This document shows, in pieces, positions 56,040 through 64,000 of a DNA stretch of 64,000 nt. Source of the stretch: Ailanthus altissimus (lineage: Eukaryota > Streptophyta > Magnoliopsida > Sapindales > Simaroubaceae). The stretch spans positions 12,062,501 through 12,126,500 of the forward strand of contig OX327690.1 in assembly GCA_946807835.1 (NCBI GenBank). The letters run 5' to 3'. The position numbers and the translations under genes were made by a program. Numbering within the stretch: the stretch's first letter is position 1; each line of letters begins with the position of its first letter. The notes below the pieces were generated by a model, which did not search any database, was not told the DNA's origin, and worked only from the letters and a program-made list of their open reading frames with translations.

Positions 56040-59000
56040 GCTAAACCGTTAAAACTTTTTATCTCTCGGCTTTTCTTACTTTTAAAGAATAAGAATCAAA
56101 ACAAATTTTTTCTTCTTTTCTCTCTTAAAGTTGCCGAACCATATCTTTTCATCTCATGAACAATAAAATGGCCAAAATCTTCTTATTTCCAATTTCCAAA
56201 CTAAGCTATCAAAAAATGCAAAACTAATTTTATATGCATGGTTGACTGCCCATTTAATGGACAATTGTCTATTAAACTTGGCAATTGTTGTCAAGTGTAT
56301 AACACTTGTTAAATGGTTGAGGAAACTTAACAATTAAGTCTCAATTTAATCAAAATATTTAAATGGCCAATTGTATCAAATGGTGGCTTATAGTTTTGAC
56401 ATGTGTTGAATTTCAACACTTCGAATTCGTCACATGTCCTTTTTGAAAGTTTTGAAATCAAATCCTATTTATCTGAATTTTTTTTTTAATCAAACTCTTT
56501 AACTTAGTTCATTATTCTAGTTCTCAATGAGTATACTTCATATTTGAGACTTTCTAAGTTCACACCCGTTTATCTTATAGAACTTTTTTGTAAGCTCATG
56601 AACATTATCTCATATACATGTTACGAATACAATAAAATAACGTGTTGAATCATATAAGTTGAGATTAAAATATATTCGTATAATTCATCTATCACCTATA
56701 TATCGAAAGAACAGAGACATAGATCTTCACCGTTAAATCTCTATTTAATTTGCTTGATTATGAACTTATCTCCCAAATTTGTATTTTGATAGAAAATTCG
56801 CAAACACTTTTATGATATTGTTTACCTTACGGAAGCTCTTTCTTGGGGTTAATACTTGTGGCCACAAAATTTTCTAAAATAAATTCTCAGAGCATTAGAA
56901 AATACAACATACCCATATAAGCTTACGAATCCCATATCTATGAACACCAAACTCTATGAGTATCGGATCATACCAAAAATACTTAGAGGTTAGACCATGA
57001 AAGGTCTCTGATATTTGTGGAATCAAAATATAGTGGATCACTCATAAGCCCACTATAGCACTCAGATCAAAGGACCAAAAATACTACTTAACTCAAGAAG
57101 ACCATTAATTTATGACTTTATAGGATGTCTATTGGAGGTTCTCGTGAGTGATAAGGGCAAAATTGTCATATATTTTCTCATGTTTTTATTATTGATATTT
57201 TATAATTTTATGAGAATAGATGACTATCTATGTGCTTTATTGTTAATTGTAGGGACTTGAACAAAATTTAAAGAAAGAATGCAAAAGGAGCAAAAATAGG
57301 GACTAAAATGCAAAGTTTCCAAAATTTGAGTCCAGCGCCCCAACGCCAAGAATACTATCGCCCCAGCGCTGGAATAGTGATCAAAATAAGAAAAAAGACC
57401 TGTTTAAGTCGCGTCTGGCGCTCCAGCGCCGAGGAGTCACCGCGCCAGCGACGCTCCAGAGCCCCAGCGCTATTAATATACCACTCCAGCGATGAAGTCG
57501 TTTTCATGCAGCGCCCCAGCACCAAGATCACACCGCTCCAGCGGTGATAGCTTTTTCACACGTTGCTCCAGCGACAACTGCATAGCGTACTAGCGGTAGT
57601 GCGAGTCCTAGTCCGACGAGAATTGAGATTTTCAAGCTCATATCAATCCCTATAAAAAGTCACTTGTTCCCGGCCTTCAAAGAAAAAACCAAGACGATCC
57701 AAAGAGACCAGAGAAGAACCTAGAGCAAGAAAAAGAGAACTTAGAGCAGTTCAAGAGCACCAAGAATCCAGAGCAACATCAATTAAGAGAAATTCGACGT
57801 CTACATCAGTTTGCGATTGATTGTATCATGTTTTATTTTTATTTTTATTGCTGTGATTCTCTTGTAGCTATGAACTAAACTTATTTTCTAGGGTTAATAT
57901 TTGAACTCAATATGTGCGCTTAAATTGCCATATCTTTTAGTATTTAATAAACTTAGTCATTTATTATTTAAATTACTTATGTTTAATGCTTCAATATATC
58001 TGGCCAATATATGGTGAATGAGTTGGTAATATTATTGATAAACTTGGAAGAGGAATCATAATATTTAGACCTAGGTAATTTGATGCATGATTGTAGAGTA
58101 ACATTCAATGTTGTATATGCAAGTTTCAATTTAGGATAGGAATATACCTAATTGGCATGTATGATCAATAAGACCTAATCTTAATGAATCTTAATTTATT
58201 ACAAGTACCATAGGAATATAGGTATTTGATAAATTATGGTATACTTGCATGACCTTGGAAGAGGCTTGTGAATACATTAGCGTCTTGATCAATAATAAAG
58301 ACTAAGTGAGTTAAATATTAGAAGATTAATCATTAAAAAGCATATTGAAGGATAATATTAATCCTAGGTTCTCTCTACGTTGCTATCTCCCTATTCTCTT
58401 TGCATTGTGTTTTTATTTTTATATTTCTTATATTCATTCTTAGATTTTTATTTATCTGAATAGTTATTAGAAAGACATAATTTTAGTAATTGGTTAAAAC
58501 GAAAACATTATCCCTGTAGGTTCGACATCCGACTTTATAAGTCCCTTTATTACTTGTTACGATAGTGTATACTTGCACTTAATTTTATGATGTAGAAATA
58601 TCGCATCAGTGAGTCTATTCAATACCAAGTCCTTATTGAATACTTGTATGCCTATACGAACTTTCACTAAGTTCAGGTCTAGTAAGATTAACCATCTAGA
58701 CAATACAGATATAAACATATACTTATTTGAAAGGTTTACTAATCTATCTATTGCAAACATTGATCAAGAACAATGTTTTTTAGAATATATTGCAAAATGA
58801 CATTTCTTTATCATCATTTGTAGCTCCTTCCAACTATATCATTACTATAAATCTTCCCAATTCTTTGTCTCGATACAAACAAGGTTTTAACTCTTAGAAT
58901 TACTAATTCTTGGTACTAATCTAATCACATTTAGATCATATCTAAACTCCTTTAGATCTACAATGTCTAAAAAGTAAAAAGATAATTACCATTTAGTAAG

Positions 59001-59076
59001 TTAACGATTTATTGAAATTCATACTGTTAAATATCAAATAAATATTCATACAAACAATGAAATGGCACGTAAGTAC
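56040..59076 (-). repeat. Copia X-family LTR (minus), probably the 3' LTR of Copia X2
   Basis: From about 59076 leftwards, GTACTTACGTGCCATTTCAT matches the LTR head after its first ten or so bases, and the body aligns with 12000-13100 and 23000-24200. It is interrupted by the family C solo LTR 57149-58608. The left end, around 56040, is indistinct and lacks the usual U5 text. It directly follows the RNase H end of X2. Confidence 0.75.
57149..58608 (+). repeat. Solo LTR, family C (plus)
   Basis: Starts TGATAAGGGCA, ends ATCGCATCA, flanked by the exact duplication GTGAG (57144-57148, 58609-58613). 1460 bp. TATA box CTATAAAAAG at 57650-57659; upstream (57335-57600) lies a GC-rich array of GCGCCCCAGCGCTGG-like motifs. 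The short frame at 57308-57547 is produced by this array and is not a gene. Confidence 0.95.
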
Positions 59077-60859
59077 CATCTTTAATATCTTTTACTTGCT
59101 CTAGTGCCATTAACCATGGTATCTAATACCTATTAACTCTAAAGGCCTAAAATATACATCAAGAGTTAGGCCTTAATGAGTGAGTCTGCTATATTATCAC
59201 TAGAATCTACTCTAAAATATTATAACATCTCATCAAGCCAAGATATATCTAATTATGTGGTACTTCCGCTAATTTATAGTTGGGCTCATTGGCTTGAGCA
59301 ATTACCAGTTGTTATCATAATATAATGAGATATGATCCATTATACTTGGGACTACTCCTAGTTTTGTAACAAATTTATGTATCCACACTGCTTCGTTTAC
59401 AGCTTTCGAAGTCGCAATGTATTCTTCCTCTATGGTAGAATAAGCTTGAATTCTTGTTTTGCACTCTTTCAACTAGTAGCGGCACCATTGAGAAAAAATA
59501 CAAAATTAGATGTAGATTTTTTTATCATCTAGATTAAATTGGAAGTCTGAATCAGTGTATTCTCTTACCTGTAAGTCACTCTTTCCATAAATCAGAAATG
59601 TATCATTTGTACCCTTAAAGAATTTCATGATATATTTCACGACCATTCAATAGTCGTTACTTGGATCAGACTAATACCGACTTGTCACACTTAAACCATA
59701 TTGATGTCAGGTCTCGTAAATAACATGTTATATATCAAGCTACCTACAGTTGATGCTTAAGGTATTTTAGATATTCTGACCCTTTAATATTCCTTTTGAG
59801 GACACATCCTCTAAGAAAAATGAATGTCATGTCTAAAAGTTAAATTAATTATCTTACAATTAGTGAAGTTGTACCTTTTCAGAACACTGTCTATATACGA
59901 GGCCTGGGAGAGTTCTATTATCCTCATAACTATATCTTTATAGAAATTTATACCTAGTATAAAAGATGCCTCTCCTAAATCCTTTATAGAGAAGTTCTTA
60001 CTAAGATAACTCTTGATTGACTGTAACACACGAATATCTATCCAATAATGAATATGTCATCCACATAAAGTACTAGAAAGATAATAATGCTTCTACTAAC
60101 CTTTTTATGCACACACATTCTTCCTCTTTTTATGCACACACACACTCTTCATCAACAAAATAAAGGTTCTATACATAAACTTCTTAAGTCTACACACAAG
60201 AATAAAATTTATACTAAACATAAAATCTCTAGATTGGTCTATGTATATCTCTTCCTTAAGATATATATTTAGAAAAGCTATCTTTACATCCATCTATTAG
60301 ATTTTATTATCATAATATATAGCAATAGCCAATAAAATTTGAATTGACTTTAATATAGCTACTGTTGAAAAGTTCTCCTCATAATCTATACCAAATTTTT
60401 CAGTATAACCTTTTGCCATAAGTCAAGTTTTGAAGTCTTTACCTTCCCATCAAACCCACGCTTCCATTTGTAAACTCATTTACAACCAATAGGAATAATT
60501 CCTTTCGAAAGCTCTATCAAGTCCTAGAGTTGGTTGTCATGCATAGAGTCAATCTCGAATTCATGGTGTCTTACTATTTTCTCAAATTGATGTCTAACAT
60601 CGCCTCTCTATAAGTTAAAAGATCATTTTCTTCAACTAATAAAACATCAAACACAACTTGAGGCATTATACCATACCTAACAGTTGGCCTTGAGATCCTT
60701 TCTGCCATACAAAGAGGGTGTGTCAAAGATAACTTACTTGGTCGAACTTGAGATTCCATCACCGGTTCATCAATATGTTTATTGACTTCAATCTTTCTAC
60801 AATCCCCACGATTCATTAGAAATTCACTTTTTAGGAAGGTGGCATTACGAGCTATTTCG
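59077..60859 (-). pseudogene. Copia X2 pol: linker, RT and RNase H
   Basis: Minus strand, reading leftwards. Integrase-RT linker at 60850-60574 ('ISRPTVRYG', 'ENDLLTYREAMLDI'). RT at 60293-60105 ('MDVKIAFLNIYLKEEIYIDQ'), then 60029-59811 ('LSKNFSIKDLGEASFILGIN', 'ELSQASYIDSVLKRYNF'). 'YVDD'-region text lies between, broken. RNase H text continues at 59750-59400, and the C-terminal 'DSSDNIADSLIKA' is near 59170-59220, shortly before the 3' LTR. Same family as Copia X at 18290 and 2586. Cut on the right by the LTR starting at 60860. Confidence 0.82.
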
Positions 60860-62662
60860 TGTTGAGGTTTACGCTTATGTGTCATATCTTTTTGTATGAA
60901 TATTTATTTAATATTATACTAATATTATCATTTCATTAAATTGCTAATTAAATTTTATATATGGTAAGATGCTTGTAACGTTACAGACATTATATGATCT
61001 GAAAGAGTTCAGATCTGGTCTAAAGGAGTTCATATCAGTGCTAAGAATTAGCAATGCTAAGAGTTATATATGTTAAGAGTTAGCATTGATAAGAGTTAGT
61101 AGGTTATAAGAGTCAATAAAATCTAAGGAGTTAGAGCCTTGTCTGAAATGAGACAAAGACCTAAGAATATATTAGTAATGATATAGTTGCAAATAGTTAC
61201 AAATTATGCTAAGAAAATGTTATTATGCAATATGTTACCAAATACTATGTTCCTGATCTATCCTTACTGATGTGAGTTTGTCAGTGAAGTTCTTATAATA
61301 TATAGATCAGTGTATATCTATATCTAAATAGTCCAGATGGTTAGTCTTAGCAAATCATGAGTTTAATGAAAACTCGTATAGAGATACAGATATTCAGTAA
61401 GAACTGGGTACTGAACAGACTCACAAAGACCTCCAATAGACTCCCATAAAGCCATCAATTGAGGGTCTTTTGAGTTGAGTAGTATTCATAGTCCTTTGAC
61501 TTGAGTGCCACGGTAAGCTTGTGAGTGATCCACCATATTTTGGTCCTACACATATCGAAAACCTTTCATAGTCTGACCGTTGGGTGTCGCTGAATATGAT
61601 CTGATACTCATAGAGTCCGGTGTGCATAGATATAAGATCCATCAGCTCATTTGGGTGAGTAATATATCCTAATGCGCTAAGATTATGTTTTAGAAAATCT
61701 TATGACCATAAGTAATAATTCTCGAAAAAAGAGTTTTACCATAAGGATAAATAAGATCATAACGTATTTGAGAATATTATTTATTGAATACAATGTTAGA
61801 GATAAGCTTACGATCGGGCATATGGAGATTTGACAATATTGATCTATATCTCTGTTCTACTCAGATATAAATGATGGAGAGATTAAACGAATATGTTATA
61901 ACCTCAACTTGTATAGTATAACGCGCTGCTTTATAATATTCGTAACGTGTGTGTAGGGCATCATTCACAAATATATGGAAGAGTTCTATATGAAATATTT
62001 GGTGTAGACCTAGAGGTCTTACAATATGAAGTGTACTCATTGTACACTCGGGTAGCATTATGGATTGAACAATTCCATCCTAGAAATTTTAGCAAATTGA
62101 AAATATATTTCAGGGTTCCTCGGATTGTGCATTTGTCTAAATTTAAATGTTAAGTACTTCACTTAATTAGTTACAAGATTTTTTAACAATTAGATGTTGA
62201 TAAGTGGTACAATTTGTATCCATGAATTATTTTATCCTAAATTCACCCATTAACCATGTTAGTAAAATCAAATAAGGTAAAAATAATTATTTAAAAAGTT
62301 TTGAATAATATAATTAATATTAATTTATTAATAGGAGACATACCTAATGAAGGAGGTCATGTCATGTTTTTTCCATTTGGTGAAAACATATCTAATTTGG
62401 TGGAGCATCATTCATTAAATAATAATGCATTAATTTGATCATTTTAGGTAGCCACCATAACATGTTTTTTAGATGTTGGCCACTTAGTGATGTTTTGGAT
62501 GGAGCACATGTGAAGTGTTGTAACAACCACTAAAAAACATTTATCATTTCATTCTAAGGGTGTGAAAAAATGGATGAAGAAAAAAGAGAGATTTTGAGTG
62601 AGAGAGTTATTTTCTAAACAAAGGGTTGTAAGAAAAACAAAAGGAAAACAAGAATTATGCTT
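60860..62662 (+). repeat. Copia X-family LTR (plus), 3'-truncated
   Basis: Starts TGTTGAGGTTTACGC inside the X2 linker and aligns with 46169-48000. It diverges abruptly after 'aggaaaacaagaattat', losing the last 350 bases or so together with any primer site. It is followed directly by gag of the same orientation, so it is probably the 5' LTR of an internally deleted Copia Z. Antisense frame at 61421-61642. Confidence 0.8.
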
Positions 62663-62689
62663 GATGCGCACTAACTAAAAAGTGTAAAA

Positions 62690-63678
62690 AAATTCTGTGG
62701 CTTATGAATTTCAAAATAGTTCTGGATTCTTAGAAGTTTGGATATGTTATTGATCAACACCTGCCCCGAGCCATTTCTGATGACGCTTCTTCGAAATAAA
62801 AGGAGACAAATCGAAAATGGTTGGATACCGATTTAAAAGTCAAATTGTACATCCTCGGTTTAATGTCTACGGAGCTCTAAATGGAGCATGTCTACATGAA
62901 CAGTGCTGAGAGTGTAATGCTCTATTTGAAAGAGTTATTTGATGACTAGCCTTAAGTTGAAATATACAGGGTTGCCAAATCTCTCTTTCAAGCTAGACTA
63001 CCCGAGGGCAGTTCAATGAGTCCCTATGTCCTCAAGATTATATCTCATATTGAAATGCTAAAAATCATGGATACCTCAATGATCAATACATTGGGGAACA
63101 ATTTGATTCTATAATTACTTCCAGGTTCATTTGCACAGTTAATTATGAACTTTAACATGCAAGGATTGACCCTTACTTATGTTGATCTATATAACATGTT
63201 AAAAATGGCTCAAGAGGACATGAACAAAGGGGGCACAACCCTCTATTTCAAGGTGTTTAATCTTCTGCCTCAAAGACTTCTAAGAAGTTCAAAGTAAAGA
63301 ATAAAAAGAAGTAAAGCATGCAGCAAAAATGGGTCCTTAAAAGCAACACATGTCAAAACCCCAATATAAGAACAAAGTAAAAGAAAAATGTTTCCATTGC
63401 AGTATGGATGGGCATTGGGCACGAAACTGCCTAAAATACCTTACCACAATTAAGAAGAACCCTTCAAGTATGCACTTGCCTATCATTGATATTTCTTTAG
63501 CATTTGATGCTAGTACTAGCTGGGTATCAGATATTGCTTGTCATTCTCATATCTATAATGTGTTGTAGGGTCTGAAGGAAGTTAGACTGTTACAGCTTGA
63601 AAAAGTACAACTTTATGTTGAAAATGGAGATTTCTTGAAGGTCAAGGCTATTGGATGCTTAATTTTACTTCTTCCATC
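62690..63678 (+). pseudogene. Copia Z gag and protease start
   Basis: Gag of an X/Angela-like Copia. 'KFGYVIDQHLPRAISDDASS' (62735-62790), 'KLYILGLMSTEL', 'AKSLFQARLPEGSSMSPYVL' (62965-63025), 'FAQLIMNFNMQGLTLTYVDL' and 'NMLKMAQEDMNKGGT'. The CCHC knuckle CFHCSMDGHWARNC is intact at about 63389-63430. Protease text 'WVSDIACHSHIYNVL' (63520-63565) follows, with the usual D-T-G/D-S-G box altered to D-I-A. Stops at about 62878, 62945 and 63105. It breaks off at 63678 at a rearranged LTR. Confidence 0.85.
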
Positions 63679-64000
63679 ATACATAAAAGGATGACACGTA
63701 AGCATAAATCTCAACAGTATTGGCATATGGGTATCCAGTTAGGACTAGATATGGAAGAGACTCATGAAGTCCTTCGATAAACATCCTATGTAAGTTGTCA
63801 AATGAGGGTTTTCTTGAGTTAAATAGTATACGTGGTCCTTTAACCTGAGTGCCACAGTGGACTTGTAACTGATCCACCATACTTTGGTTCCACGCATGTC
63901 ATAGACTTTTCATAGTGTAACCGTTGGGTAGGTGCGATGCTTATAATGTCCAGTGTGTACAGATATGGAATCCGTCAACTCGCATAGGGAGTTAGATATC
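63679..64000 (+). repeat. Rearranged Copia X-family LTR fragment
   Basis: 63679-63716 is the LTR head in minus orientation (ending ATCTCAACA). 63717-64000 is LTR interior in plus orientation, corresponding to about 520 bases into the 46169 copy. The two pieces abut in opposite directions. It continues beyond the window. Confidence 0.75.

Overview
This window is repeat-filled plant DNA, probably from the heterochromatin of a eudicot. It is very AT-rich and I found no intact host gene. Almost everything is a nested pile of decayed retroelements: Ty3/Gypsy and Ty1/Copia LTR elements, many solo LTRs with 5-bp target-site duplications (TSDs), one LINE, a hAT-like end with an internal minisatellite, and a satellite array. 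The retrotransposon types, the tRNA-Asp and initiator tRNA-Met primer sites and the DUF4283-type LINE all point to a flowering plant. No rRNA, tRNA or CRISPR was seen.

Layout. Positions 1-2585 are AT-rich LTR-like DNA. A minus-strand Copia element X (5' LTR 21896-24218, pol running leftwards to 18285 and again at 2586-2746) is split by a complete Gypsy element, A (2747-18284, TSD CTACC). Element A carries three later insertions: a solo LTR of its own family in gag (5581-7134), a Copia solo LTR (10969-13140) and another solo LTR (14429-15919). Next come a 42-bp minisatellite with a hAT-like end (24225-25326), a plus-strand Copia fragment G (25328-26870), an LTR split by a solo LTR (26914-29900), a minus-strand LINE (30040-33532) and a satellite of about 155 bp with an embedded LTR (33640-36240). 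Copia D occupies 36338-55005. Its 5' LTR contains Copia Y, which itself holds a solo LTR, and its interior contains a fold-back region, a solo LTR and a minus-strand Gypsy element F. The right end (56040-64000) has further LTRs of the X family, pol of a second minus-strand Copia, and a plus-strand gag-protease fragment.

The most notable find is in element A. Between its integrase and its 3' LTR there are two genes that are not standard retrotransposon genes. One is an unidentified 205-codon ORF with an Arg/Lys cluster next to cysteines (10192-10809). The other is an intronless LOG-type cytokinin-activating phosphoribohydrolase (13235-13881) with its own TATA box. Both are now broken by stops. 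Together they look like a cargo cassette: a nucleic-acid-binding-like protein and a hormone-activating enzyme carried by an LTR retrotransposon. Whether other copies of the family carry an intact version is the decisive question.

No gene here appears functional. All coding remnants have stops, frameshifts or deletions. Boundaries given with a TSD are good to about one base; those described as approximate are not.
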